From: Bolinopsis microptera
Taxonomy: Eukaryota > Ctenophora > Tentaculata > Lobata > Bolinopsidae
Assembly: GCF_026151205.1 (NCBI RefSeq)
Contig: NC_087072.1
Location: 16,445,669 to 16,509,668, forward strand
Direction of reading: 5' to 3'
DNA length: 64,000 nucleotides
Within the stretch, counting starts at the first letter, position 1; each line of letters begins with the position of its first letter. The notes beneath the pieces were generated by a model. That model saw only the letters and a list, made by a program, of their open reading frames with translations. It ran no database searches and was not told where the DNA came from. A program made the position numbers and the translations under genes. Shown here piece after piece: positions 34,870 through 46,083 of this stretch.

Positions 34870-36260
34870 CAACCTGCTACACAACATGAAGGCTTTGATT
34901 TGCTTTTAATTTAAGAGCTATAATGTGTATGAGAAAAATCAACTATAACAGGTTTAGATGTTTACCTGAATTCTGCATCGTTCGATAGCAACTCCATTTA
35001 TACATCTAGTCAGCAAGCATTTACTGTACGTGTATTCCACCAGTACTTGCGATCTTGGTTGCAGCTTTCACATGTTTTATGGGTCCAACTTTCGCAGTTA
35101 ATGGCTTCTACCTTGCGAGTTCGTAGAAGGTAGACCATTTCTTGCTGTCACGGGCTAACTAAATGGCATAGGAACATTTAGGAGCGACCAAAGCAGCCTC
35201 ATTCAGTGCTTTCTTCTTCGTTCTCTTCGTCAGTCCAAAGTAGTTGAGTAGAGCTGGTAAGTATGGTACCCAATCTCTACCGTAAAGAGCTGAGCTTTCC
35301 AAACGCACCTGTCGATGCCAGCTCTCTGTTGTACCGTACTTATTTACGCACGACTTGGTCACTGAAATTACTCTCGTCACCACAAGTCAGTTCAATCAGA
35401 ATTACTTCTCTCTACAATGTCAGGTCTCTCGGATGTGTTGTAGATTTGTTGTAGAACTGGGCAGGTATCGTGTCCTCGTCCCAGATCAGCATCCAGTCTT
35501 TCGCCCTCTCGAACGGCATCTCCTTCCTCAACTTCAGCTTATCATAGCTCCCATCCTCCAACTTGAACCGTAACGATTATTTGTCGAAGGGCGTGGAAAA
35601 TGCGGAATTGTACGTCTTGAGTTGGTCTAGCAAGGCTCCAGCTATGACACGCAGAACGTTGTCATGCCCCCAGTTGTATCTCTTGGAGTTTCTTGCTACA
35701 CTACAGACACTAGACAGCCAGGAGCTGGTTAAAGTTACACGTCTTCCAAAAGTTTCCTGTGCTCGAATAGTTTCACAGCTTCATATATTAGCAGGGGTAT
35801 TAGCCAAATCCTTTTGTCGAGTTTAGATGGAATTTAAGGAGAGCTGGGCTCATCTTGTAGTTGTAGATGAGGTTGTTCCAATAAAGTCTAATTGCGTTGT
35901 GTCTCCCATGTCAAGAACCTGCCCTGTACTACCTTGTTCACCGGGGAGGACTCATGTTTACATCTGAGTCCTGCTCGGTCTTTAGTTACTACTCCAAACA
36001 GCTCCTGGAAGTAGAGATCTCGCTCCCTAGCAGTCAGCTCCGCCGTATACGACCATTTTGAGCTGTTATTGTAGGCTTGTTATATAAGGCTTCTATACAT
36101 TTAGTGTTATCACTGTTCTTTAAGGCGTGTCCCTTTGATACCTGAAGAGACTTGTATTAAACTAAATTGATAATTCATTGCGATTATAATCATGATAGAA
36201 ACTTTGATGAACCTATTAATTATATTATAGTATTATGATTATTATATAGTGCAATAAGAG
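34870..36260 (-). repeat. Local duplication unit B with a longer R2-type element fragment
   Basis: Same outer sequence as unit A. Inside, on the minus strand from about 35,830 down to 35,060, is the C-terminal half of an R2/NeSL/Hero-type protein: RNSKRYNWGHDNVLRVIAGA, then after a frame change PFERAKDWMLIWDEDT, then ELTCGDESNFSDQVVRK, and KKALNEAALVAPKCSYAI. These correspond to segments of the intact element at 41.8-45.2 kb but are clearly diverged, with stops and frameshifts. The 3' tail is shared too. It is a dead copy of a sister family. Confidence 0.75.
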
Positions 36261-36714
36261 TTTCTACCTTTTTAACCCTGCACTAAGCTAAAATATATTA
36301 ATTTAATCTGAAAATCACTTAAAATCTTACCTAAAAATTGCAGTCTAGCCTGATTGCGACATCATTAGAAGAGAGAAATAATTGAAATCCAATTCAGCAA
36401 CAGACAAGAAACCATACTTCCTGCAAATTTGGTAGTAATAAAGTCATGTCAACCTAGGAAATTGTTTCAGAGTATTTCTCTGATTCTGTCGTGTTGATCA
36501 TCATTTCACAATGCCTCAGCCGTACTAAAACACAACCTACGATTTGAAAGGGCTCCCGTATGTTTGTTTTATGTGGGCAACATGGTAGAATACACACGCT
36601 ATACACTGTGGTTTCAGAGCGGATACTAATCTCATGCTGCAGTGTTAATAAGCATGAAAGTACAGAATAAGAAGGTAACAAAATCTTATCGACTACACAA
36701 ATTCAGGTTATTAA
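36261..36714. other. Non-coding stretch
   Basis: No gene seen. Confidence 0.4.
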
Positions 36715-37640
36715 ATGATAAAACAACTTCTTATCTACTCCAGCCCTAATGTCATAACTGATCACATATTATCTCACCACCTCCCTATATTTACAATATT
36801 TGACTGGGAAATTAGCAAGACCAAAAATATTCACAAGCACACTCAATATTATGACTATTATAAATCAAACACTGATAAATTTGCTGAAGTCTTGGGTAAC
36901 AAACTAGACAAGAGGAAGTGTGTCAAACAGTATTATATATTCATTCAATTAAATCAAGTGATGCAATACAAACTAGACAATGAACCAATTATAGATTTTA
37001 CTAACTTTCATGATATCTTTAAAAACAGCATTGACGAAACCTGCAAACTAGCTGTACCCAAAACCACTAAGCGCACTATCCAGAACAACCCCTAGATTAC
37101 TGGCGGGATTATAGCCTCAGTAAACCACTGCCATGGACTGTATGATGACTGGGCAAAAGTCAGGAAAGTTAAGTGTAAACAAGGCGAAACTGACACAAAA
37201 GGGGGCACATGCCTGTGTTCTATCTGCTGTAATAAAAGATACCGTTATGATGACTACATATAGAAATATAGAAAGGCTCTAAAAAAGGTTCGTAAAAAGG
37301 CAGTATCTGAATATTATTCTGACAAGTTTCTTGAAACTCAGGGAAACTCCAAGAAAACCTGGGAGCTGATAAATAAAATTCGTGGCAAACAGAAACGTGA
37401 TATCAGACCTATATTTACCATAGACAATGAAAAGATAACTGATCGCAGAGTTATAGCTAATGAATTCAATATAAGTATTTTGTATCCCTAGCATCTAACC
37501 TTAATGCAGCCTACACAGAACTAGGAGAGATACAAATAAATCAGCTTCCAAGTTTCTGTGACTTCTTACCTAAATCGAATACAGCTAATATATATCTACA
37601 TGACTGCTCACCTGATGAGGCTAATATAATGTAACTTGCC
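36715..37640 (+). pseudogene. LINE ORF2 fragment (end of endonuclease to pre-RT region)
   Basis: 36,715-37,095 reads VITDHILSHHLPIFTIF, which matches the (S/T)DH-x-PI end of an apurinic endonuclease, and continues as a linker. After a stop at 37,094, the same frame continues through 37,258 with a CLCSICC cysteine pair. Then come YRKALKKVRKKAVSEYYSDKF and KKTWELINKIRGKQKR, followed by a frame change to FVSLASNLNAAYTELGEIQ near 37,475. The KTWE-x-IN-x-I-x-GK segment precedes the RT in CR1/L2/RTE-type proteins. RT motifs are absent. Multiple lesions make it a relic. Confidence 0.65.
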
Positions 37641-38725
37641 CAAGCGATAATCATGTTATTGTATGACTCCTACATTTAGGCTGTGATTAAGAGGTAAATA
37701 GGGGTGTGATAACCTAAGACTAGGAGGGTACAAAGTTACGGCCACGGTCCTTTTAAGTTTCGATTGTTTAATATTTAGCTGAAAATACGACACCGATAAT
37801 AGGTAAATACCGATTAAACGATTGGTATTGGTCAATATACTCACCATGTATAATTAATCTCAGCAATAATGGATACTAATCCGAACAGCCGGCCTGCCAG
37901 GCCTGGTAACATAGTAATGTATCTCTTGACATATATTAATGATATTGAAATACGATATTTTGGGGAAATGTGTTATGATCGGCCTATGCTGCTCAGAAGT
38001 AGAACCTAAATAGTCGAACAAGCCTATTAAACCAATTTAAACATTCAACAACCATGCTACTTCATAAATCAATGATTGAAAATTGAAATATCAAAATTGG
38101 ACAGTGATCTTGACTTACCCTTATTATAAGGGCCTTATACAATATATATATATATGTACATATATTAAATCAGTTTCTGTATAAAAGCATTTAAACCGGC
38201 GTTGACAGTTTTGAAGTTCCTGTAAAAGAGGACATTAGTTTCTAGTAACTGAACTAACTTACACAAACTCAAACAAGTCAGTCGAGTTTCTGTATTTGCT
38301 TAATAAGCTGGTAATCGTACCGTCCCCAATGTAAATGAAAATATTCCTGACCTTCAATTTGCTGAGTAATAGATCATACGGAATTAATGAATTAAATGGT
38401 TTCAGCCCAAGATTGCTTAATTACTACAAAACACAACAGGTTCTTAGTTCTAAAACGACAACTGTTCCATGTTCTATCAAAATTGAGAAGAAACGTAACT
38501 AAAGCTCAAAAGATAGATTCTTGATATCTCTTCCGTTACGAAAATCAGCTGGTTCATATGATTAATGAAGAAGATTCGCATACACGATTTAAAATAAAAG
38601 TAGAAACGTAATCGAAAGACAAACTGAACAAATGAAGATTTAGTCTCGAAACGAGCTATATATAAGAGTATAACGTAGCGCTCGACTCCAAATAGAATTC
38701 AAATAAAAATGCGCTCCGGTAGTTT
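37641..38725. other. Non-coding stretch
   Basis: AT-rich; no gene or strong repeat seen. Confidence 0.4.
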
Positions 38726-39530
38726 CAACTCCCAGCAGCTGGGAGTTGGAAAACTGGAATTCACGTTACTGTCGCTGTGAGAAGCATTATTGAGTGCGCG
38801 GCGCGGCACAGTAACGCATCGCGCTACAAGCTAGATCGGTTCACCTAACCATGTGCTTTCGCGCCACTGCGGGCGCGCTTGTTTCACAAGGAATTTATCA
38901 CGAATAAAAAGTGTGAGTTTCGAGAATCATGGGCGTTCGGCAGTGTAAAGAAACAATACAGTGCAGTACAACTAACTGAGCTTTCTGAAAATTTGATAAT
39001 ATTAATCTCAAATCTTATCCAACGAGAAATTTGTCGAACACAAATTATTCAAAGCGGCGAACAAATGTGAAATGACTAAAAGGACACGCGCGGCGTCGGA
39101 TATGAGGACAAAAGCGCGGGTAATTTTGGCACCACTGTACAGTGGTGCCAAAATCGTTGGGTGGGTTCATGGCTAGAGCCCTTTTTACCGCCGTGAGGCG
39201 GGCGCGCGCTACTGCAAGCGCAAGGGCTCTGGATAGAGCAACTAGATCGGCGAGATGCACTACTGTGCCTCGCCGAGCTGCGATGAATTGACATCGTCAA
39301 CTAACGAGATGCGCAACTGGGCCTCGCCGAGCTGCGAAGAATTGACATCGTCAATTAAGAGCTTGCTAAAGTGCTGAACCGTTGAACGTGTGACATACAA
39401 ATTGTACACTTATCTTCGATCAGCATAATGAAGATCGCGGGCACTTGATTCACGATGTCAATCCTTCGCATCTCGCCGATCTGCATACGAGAAAATGCGC
39501 GGCGTGACCCAGTAGTGCATCGCGCTACAA
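38725..39530. repeat. Cluster of CpG-rich hairpin repeats (cluster 2)
   Basis: Shares families with 28,140-29,745: GCGCGGCGCGGCACAGTA at about 38,796, AGATCGGCGAGATGC next to TTGACATCGTCAA at about 39,245 and 39,345, and GATTCACGATGTCAATCC at about 39,450 followed by GACCCAGTAGTGCATCGCG. A near-palindrome CAACTCCCAGC-A-GCTGGGAGTTG lies at about 38,728-38,750, and a 32-bp palindrome lies at 39,123-39,154. Confidence 0.7.
39123..39154. repeat. Perfect 32-bp palindrome: two Tc1-like termini head to head at a TA
   Basis: The left half ends GGCACCACTG, then TA, then CAGTGGTGCC. Each half reads as a Tc1/mariner-type terminus (CAGTGGTGCCAAAAT) pointing away from a shared central TA. Confidence 0.8.
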
Positions 39531-40303
39531 CACGGGCACGTACGTACTTGTAAAAGTTGTGGCTGTTTTTATCTGACCTGAAATTAAAAAACCATGTACA
39601 CGTATCGCATTATTGTCGACATGACAAACGAAATAAGCAAAACATGATAATTTTGAATAATATTGAACATTTTAAAACATACAAATTAACATTAAAACAA
39701 ACAAATTTCTGGAATGAACTGAAAATCAAGTTTGTAGGTTTATAACCTACTATACCAGGACGCGCGCCGAGTTGGACTGTACTCGTCGACAAACAAATAT
39801 TTTACGAGTATCACCAGTTAAAATCAAGTTTGATTTCTCCCTAGACTGAAAAAAAAATTAGAAAACTTTATATCATCTGTGCAGATTTATATAAAGTTTA
39901 TTTTAAAGCTTAAAGAACATCTTATCCATTAATATTCACAATCAATTCTGTAAGAAGTTAACGATAGTGTTTAGTGGTGGTTCATGAGTTGAGTGGGTTG
40001 CCATAGCATTAGCCATGTTCCATCTATCATCTTTGTAGCGAGGGGTAATCTTTGTACGTAATTGGTAATACCGCTCGGTTAAATTTAGGTCAGACTAGTA
40101 ATCGTTTTAGTTAGACTTGTAATCACATTTTGTGGATAAACTTAGCAATTTTGACTTCAGAATCATCGACTATATTTGTTCAGGATCTGAGGAATGTACC
40201 CTTGCATGTTCATCTCTAAAGTTTGCCTAACTGGTTTAAGATTAATCGACATCATAGTATTATTAAAATCAGACCACATTTCTCGAAATTTGAGCTGGAA
40301 ATT
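39531..40303. other. Non-coding; left flank of the tandem R2-type elements
   Basis: No gene recognised. Confidence 0.4.
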
Positions 40304-41534
40304 TGACATCTGGAAAGACTGATGACCCCTGCGATTGCTTTGGATTGAATCTTAAAAGACTATCGGACTTATACAAGTTCCTTCAGGTGTCCAAAGGTTA
40401 CTCTCTAAAGAACAGCAAGGATCCTAAAGTTAAGGAGGTCTACGAGCACAGGGCCAAGAAACAAGAAGGGAGCAGTCGGTGGGGTTACACTAATGAGCTG
40501 AGTGCTAGAGAAAGAGATCTCTACTTCAGAGAGTTAGTAGGGGTAACAGTGCAAGGCAGGATGGGCTTGGGATCCAAGAGGAGTGTAGCCAGTGAAAAGG
40601 AAAAACTGAAAGAACTGGTATCCCACATCTCAGAGCAGGATATCCTGTTGACACTGGTAGACAAGGGAGTTCAAGGACAATTCTTAACATGGGAAAACAC
40701 CATGCAGCTAGACCTAGGTTGGAACAACCTTATTTACAACTACAAGATGAGCCCTGCTCTTCTTAAGTTCCACCTCAATGCAACCCATGACGTTGCAAAT
40801 ACTCCAGCAAACATGAGCCTGTGGAACTATGCTGACACAGGACACTGTCCACTTTGCGGATGGAGACACTGCAACATTAAGCACATTTTGGTAGCTTGCA
40901 ACTTCTCGCTGAACAACAAACGATACAATTGGAGGCATGACAACGTGCTGCGGGTCATTGCGAAATCCCTACTGGATCAAATCGAGAAGTTCAACAACAA
41001 AGATTTTAAACTTGAAGTTCAGGACTGGACAGGCTTCAAGTAATCTAGCAGCTGTTACCAAAAACCGAAGACGAAGATGAAAAGAGAGAGCCCTTTTGAG
41101 AAAGACCAAGATTGGCAGATTATCTGGGACGAAGATGACCTCCCAGCACAGTTCCCCCAGCACATTTACGGAACTGCAGAACGTCCCGATATTGTAGTCT
41201 GGTCTGATAAAGGAAAGGTGGTCATATTAGTAGAGTTGACAGTTGGTGACGAGAGTAACTTTAGTGACCAAGTAGAACGTAAACAAGCACGTTACAACAG
41301 AGAGCTTATTCCTGGGCTGCATGGCAGTGGGTGGAAAGCACAAAGACCCACTGTTCTACCATCAACTGAGTGAGCTGAGTGTTGGGCCCTTAAAACATTG
41401 TTTAAAGCCACACCTGGAATCTCAAGTACCAGGATCAGTGATGGAAGCTAAGCAGATACATAGATGGAGTTGCTATCGAAAGATATAGAACTCAGGTATC
41501 CAACATCGTACCTTGATTATATTGTAGTATTTTC
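40304..41534 (+). mobile_element. R2/NeSL/Hero-type element, internally deleted copy A
   Basis: Matches copy B base for base as far as I could check, with four differences. It starts at the GACATCTGG that corresponds to 41,666 in B. It lacks 41,695-43,955 of B (joined at TGCG). It has TAA instead of TCA at 41,041-41,043, and a 195-base in-frame deletion at 41,341 with GC at both edges (44,961-45,156 of B). Its 3' tail, ending TTGTAGTATTTT, is the same as that of B, and B starts directly after it. The copy cannot encode a reverse transcriptase but keeps the zinc knuckle and nuclease-like codons, split by the stop. Confidence 0.9.
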
Positions 41535-44500
41535 TCACAATGGAAATGGACATGGCGCCTTGCAGGGAGGCGAGTTTCACTGTTGACAGCGGGAAAGACA
41601 GCTGACTCTGACGAAAGTGTTAGTGACTCTTGGGAAAGACCGAGTGACGCCTGGGAAAGACTGGTGACATCTGGAAAGACTGATGACCCCTGCGAAAGTG
41701 CAGAGTTTAGCAATAGGCTTAGTAGGCCCCCGCTTTACAGAAAGCAATCACTACAAAACAATATACAGATAAATGCCTCAAGACCTCCGATCAGGTGGGG
41801 AGCATCAAAGGTCAACCCGGATTAACTGATGAAGGACCTTTGAGAAAGGACGACAATATTTGTCAATGGTGCAAGCGCGAGTTCAAACAAGTCGCAAAAC
41901 ATCTGTGGAGATGTAAGATGAGACCGGCGGAGCTCATAACCGAGCCTCAGGTGAGGGGAGATGACATCCGTAATAATTTGTCGGAGCAGGGAACAAGCCA
42001 GGTTTACAACCACAGCGCAGAAACGGGACCTGCAAGCTCTGATATACAGTTCCACTTTAAAGACTTAGAACCGCCTGCCATAGGGATGGAGGCCACAAAG
42101 AAACTTAAACTACCAACAGCAGCAGAGAAGGGAGTATGGAAGGGAATTGATGAAGACCTGATTGTTTTGGTGAACAATGTAGCAGCAGAGGACGTGGAGT
42201 CCCGACTGGAGAAGGTAGAAAAGCTGGTATACAGCTATCTGGAAAGCAGATTCGGTGAAGAGGAAGCGAAGAAACCTCGTGTTCCCCAGAAGGAAAAGGA
42301 GAACAAGGAGACAAAAGTTATTCGCTTGGCCAAGAGAGAGGCTAAGAGAAACAAGAAAGATGCTAGGAGAAGCAATGATCAGAATATGTTGGCTCAAGCT
42401 AAGACTGAGTACCTGAGACTCGTGCGCTTACACAACAAAAGCCGTCGTAATGAGCTCAGGAAGAAGAAGAATAAGGAGAGCAAAAAGGAACAGTCACAGT
42501 TTAAACAAAACCCATTTCAATTTGGAAGGAAACTGCTGGACGGGGATAAGAAGAACAAACCCCCTAATTTCTCCAAGGAAGTGGCTGACAGATTCTTTAA
42601 GAATGAGTACTGTGATAAGGAGAGAAGTGCTCTATATGTAAAGCTTAAAGGACTGCCCGATGCCCCAGTACCAAAGACTGCATTTGAGATGGAGAGATTG
42701 GACTGGGATGAGTTTCAAACGAAGCTGAAAAGCCGTAGAAATAAATCATCACCTGGTCCGAATGGAGTCCCATATCTGGTATATAAGAGATGTCCCAGAA
42801 TGGCGAAAGCAGTATTCAAATTGCTGGATTCTCTATGGGAAAGCCAGAGAGTCCCGCTGCAATGGCGAGTAGGTGAAGCCATTCTGATAGCAAAAACTGA
42901 GGATTTAGATGACCCTAGTAAGTTCAGAAACATCACTAAAACAAACACTAGTGGGAAGTTGCAGATGGGATTACTAGCGGACAGAATGCTAGAGTATATG
43001 GTCAGCAATAGCTACATAGACACGTCTATCCAGAAAGGATTCCTGCGTAAGACACCAGGTTGCCTCGAGCATACTCAGGCTCTGATGGAAGAGTTGAAGG
43101 ATGCCAAATCTAATAGACGACAGATCTTTGCAGTTTGGGTGGACCTAATGAACGCGTACGGCCGGGTTCCCCACAACTTGATAATATATGCTCTAAGACA
43201 TTATAAGTTCCCAAACTGGCTCATAGAATATATGTTTAAGTACTATGATGAGCTGATTGTGAGAGTGGTGACAAAGGACTGGAAAACAAACTGGTTCTTT
43301 TATATGTTAGGTCTTTTTCAGGGCGACCCTCTATCGGTTGTACTGTTCTTAATAGTTTTCAACCTACTATTGGATCTCCTGAAAAATCAAAGCGACTTGG
43401 GTTACAAGCCGTCTTTTAGTTCTAGCAGCACGTCAAGTCGTGCTTTTGCTGACGACCTAACTCTGATGTCTCCCAGGCTGGAAAAGATGAAGAAGCTAAT
43501 AGATGTGATGGAAAGATTTCTTACTTGGTCAAGGAAAATGAAAGCCAAGCCGAGTAAATGCGTATCCCTGGGGATGAAGGTTATAGATGGAAGGTATGTG
43601 TCCTATGACCCTGAAATTTTCATAGATGGAGCTCAAATCCAGTTTATTGGAAATACACCGATGAAGTTTCTTGGCCATTGGATATATGTGGATCTGGGCC
43701 TTAAAGATACCAAGAAGCTGATAGAAGACAAACTGATTACACTGTTTCAGGCAGTGGACGGATCAGGCCTTAATGGAGTGATGAAATGCTGGATTTACAA
43801 CAACCTCCTAACCAGCAAGTTCTCCTGGGACCTGATGATCTACAATCTCCCGGTTAGTTTTGTCAAAGATCTTGAAGCAATATGTACGAAGTATCTGAAG
43901 AAATGGCTAGGTGTAACAAAGACAATTACTGTCAGTGTGCTTTACAGAAATAAGGATTGCTTTGGATTGAATCTTAAAAGACTATCGGACTTATACAAGT
44001 TCCTTCAGGTGTCCAAAGGTTACTCTCTAAAGAACAGCAAGGATCCTAAAGTTAAGGAGGTCTACGAGCACAGGGCCAAGAAACAAGAAGGGAGCAGTCG
44101 GTGGGGTTACACTAATGAGCTGAGTGCTAGAGAAAGAGATCTCTACTTCAGAGAGTTAGTAGGGGTAACAGTGCAAGGCAGGATGGGCTTGGGATCCAAG
44201 AGGAGTGTAGCCAGTGAAAAGGAAAAACTGAAAGAACTGGTATCCCACATCTCAGAGCAGGATATCCTGTTGACACTGGTAGACAAGGGAGTTCAAGGAC
44301 AATTCTTAACATGGGAAAACACCATGCAGCTAGACCTAGGTTGGAACAACCTTATTTACAACTACAAGATGAGCCCTGCTCTTCTTAAGTTCCACCTCAA
44401 TGCAACCCATGACGTTGCAAATACTCCAGCAAACATGAGCCTGTGGAACTATGCTGACACAGGACACTGTCCACTTTGCGGATGGAGACACTGCAACATT

Positions 44501-45351
44501 AAGCACATTTTGGTAGCTTGCAACTTCTCGCTGAACAACAAACGATACAATTGGAGGCATGACAACGTGCTGCGGGTCATTGCGAAATCCCTACTGGATC
44601 AAATCGAGAAGTTCAACAACAAAGATTTTAAACTTGAAGTTCAGGACTGGACAGGCTTCAAGTCATCTAGCAGCTGTTACCAAAAACCGAAGACGAAGAT
44701 GAAAAGAGAGAGCCCTTTTGAGAAAGACCAAGATTGGCAGATTATCTGGGACGAAGATGACCTCCCAGCACAGTTCCCCCAGCACATTTACGGAACTGCA
44801 GAACGTCCCGATATTGTAGTCTGGTCTGATAAAGGAAAGGTGGTCATATTAGTAGAGTTGACAGTTGGTGACGAGAGTAACTTTAGTGACCAAGTAGAAC
44901 GTAAACAAGCACGTTACAACAGAGAGCTTATTCCTGGGCTGCATGGCAGTGGGTGGAAAGCTCAGCTTTTTACGGTAGAGGTTGGGTGTAGAGGCTTCTG
45001 GCATCATACCTTACCAGCCCTACTAAACTACTTTGGTGTTACAAAGAGAGTAAAGAAAGCAGTGTTCCAAGAGGCGGCTTTGGTTGCTCTCAGATGTTCC
45101 TATGCAATCTGGTTAGCAAGAGAAAACAAGAAGTGGAGTCCCTGCTACAACATCGCACAAAGACCCACTGTTCTACCATCAACTGAGTGAGCTGAGTGTT
45201 GGGCCCTTAAAACATTGTTTAAAGCCACACCTGGAATCTCAAGTACCAGGATCAGTGATGGAAGCTAAGCAGATACATAGATGGAGTTGCTATCGAAAGA
45301 TATAGAACTCAGGTATCCAACATCGTACCTTGATTATATTGTAGTATTTTC
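41534..45351 (+). mobile_element. R2/NeSL/Hero-type non-LTR retrotransposon, copy B, apparently full length
   Basis: Spans from the end of copy A to the end of the shared 3' tail (GTAGTATTTT at 45,341-45,350). The 5' untranslated part (41,534-41,725) contains repeated GGGAAAGAC units. The single long frame is intact. The tail of about 160 bases after the stop is shared with copy A and, in part (GAGTTGCTATCGAA), with the relics at 34-36 kb. The right flank begins CCCTTGAGGAACTTAC. No target-site duplication was recognised. Confidence 0.85.
41726..45190 (+). CDS. Reverse transcriptase with restriction-like endonuclease, intact
   Basis: Open from 41,726 to the stop at 45,188-45,190. There is no ATG before 42,086, and GTG at 41,795 is one possible start. 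Starts in this class are often non-canonical. Order of parts: N-terminal CCHC finger (CQWCKREFKQVAKHLWRC); basic linker; RT motifs PGPNGVPYLVYKR, VDLMNAYGRVPH, LFQGDPLSVVLFL and the catalytic RAFADDLTLMS; thumb with KFLGHWIYVDLG; C-terminal zinc knuckle CPLCGWRHCNIKHILVAC; then the PD-(D/E)XK-type motif RPDIVVWSDKGKVVILVELT with KQARYN after it. One frame with N-terminal finger, central RT and C-terminal knuckle plus restriction-like nuclease is the R2/NeSL/Hero architecture, which nicks a chosen target and primes reverse transcription there. No OTU protease or Myb domain was recognised. With no lesion seen, this copy may be active. Confidence 0.9.
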   Translation, partial: APALQKAITTKQYTDKCLKTSDQVGSIKGQPGLTDEGPLRKDDNICQWCKREFKQVAKHLWRCKMRPAELITEPQVRGDDIRNNLSEQGTSQVYNHSAETGPASSDIQFHFKDLEPPAIGMEATKKLKLPTAAEKGVWKGIDEDLIVLVNNVAAEDVESRLEKVEKLVYSYLESRFGEEEAKKPRVPQKEKENKETKVIRLAKREAKRNKKDARRSNDQNMLAQAKTEYLRLVRLHNKSRRNELRKKKNKESKKEQSQFKQNPFQFGRKLLDGDKKNKPPNFSKEVADRFFKNEYCDKERSALYVKLKGLPDAPVPKTAFEMERLDWDEFQTKLKSRRNKSSPGPNGVPYLVYKRCPRMAKAVFKLLDSLWESQRVPLQWRVGEAILIAKTEDLDDPSKFRNITKTNTSGKLQMGLLADRMLEYMVSNSYIDTSIQKGFLRKTPGCLEHTQALMEELKDAKSNRRQIFAVWVDLMNAYGRVPHNLIIYALRHYKFPNWLIEYMFKYYDELIVRVVTKDWKTNWFFYMLGLFQGDPLSVVLFLIVFNLLLDLLKNQSDLGYKPSFSSSSTSSRAFADDLTLMSPRLEKMKKLIDVMERFLTWSRKMKAKPSKCVSLGMKVIDGRYVSYDPEIFIDGAQIQFIGNTPMKFLGHWIYVDLGLKDTKKLIEDKLITLFQAVDGSGLNGVMKCWIYNNLLTSKFSWDLMIYNLPVSFVKDLEAICTKYLKKWLGVTKTITVSVLYRNKDCFGLNLKRLSDLYKFLQVSKGYSLKNSKDPKVKEVYEHRAKKQEGSSRWGYTNELSARERDLYFRELVGVTVQGRMGLGSKRSVASEKEKLKELVSHISEQDILLTLVDKGVQGQFLTWENTMQLDLGWNNLIYNYKMSPALLKFHLNATHDVANTPANMSLWNYADTGHCPLCGWRHCNIKHILVACNFSLNNKRYNWRHDNVLRVIAKSLLDQIEKFNNKDFKLEVQDWTGFKSSSSCYQKPKTKMKRESPFEKDQDWQIIWDEDDLPAQFPQHIYGTAERPDIVVWSDKGKVVILVELTVGDESNFSDQVERKQARYNRELIPGLHGSGWKAQLFTVEVGCRGFWHHTLPALLNYFGVTKRVKKAVFQEAALVALRCSYAIWLARENKKWSPCYNIAQRPTVLPSTE

Positions 45352-46083
45352 CCTTGAGGAACTTACTAAACTAATAGACTTTGCCATGAAAAGTGGTGAG
45401 CACTTGCTAATTGCTAATGCTATAATGTAGATGACTATTTTGACAAGCCCGATGTATTTTAAATATCTTATAATTTAATTGTTTGAGTAGAGCAAGGTGA
45501 ATATTATACATTTATTAGTTTCTCTTATACTGTGGTAGACACTAGTTGGTAGACACCACTGTCAGTGGACCGCTTTTCTTTAGACTTAAATATCTTTTTT
45601 ACCAGTTTTCCAGAAAACGACACTGAACATGTGACATGGTCATGGTTCACAGTATTGAAATTGTATAAAACGAAGCATTAATAGACCACCTTAGTTATCC
45701 AGACTCGTGTAGCTCAGCATATCAAGAAAGAAAAATGCCATCACTACAGTTACTAGTCGGATTACACTATAGCATAGCTTTTTCATTACACCAAGTGATG
45801 TGTACCAATTAAAATGAGGGTGGAACATCATTCGGCTCATAATGGCGTTATTGAGGATGTTATTAAAACATTACAGCTGACCACAAAAAGTTCATTTATT
45901 CCAAGTTTGACATAAATACCGTCCAGGTTGAACAATGATTTCTCGACAGGATATTTCGTCGTCTATTTTCCTTTGACAAAACCAGCTCCTGCTTATAATA
46001 CATTGTCATTTTTCAATCTTAGCATTCCTTCGTTTGAGAGATCAGAACAGTCAAAGCTCTGATTTCACGTAGGAGCTATTGCG
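45352..46083. other. Intergenic; likely GPCR promoter region
   Basis: A short open stretch continues from the element's tail into flanking DNA to a stop at 45,428 (SLEELTKLIDFAMKSG...), which looks coding-like but is isolated. Otherwise nothing is recognised before the GPCR start. Confidence 0.35.

Noticed and set aside
45280-45428. Small 50-codon frame spanning the end of the R2-type element and its right flank
   Set aside because: It crosses the element boundary, so most of it is 3' tail. The flank part alone is too short to support a gene.
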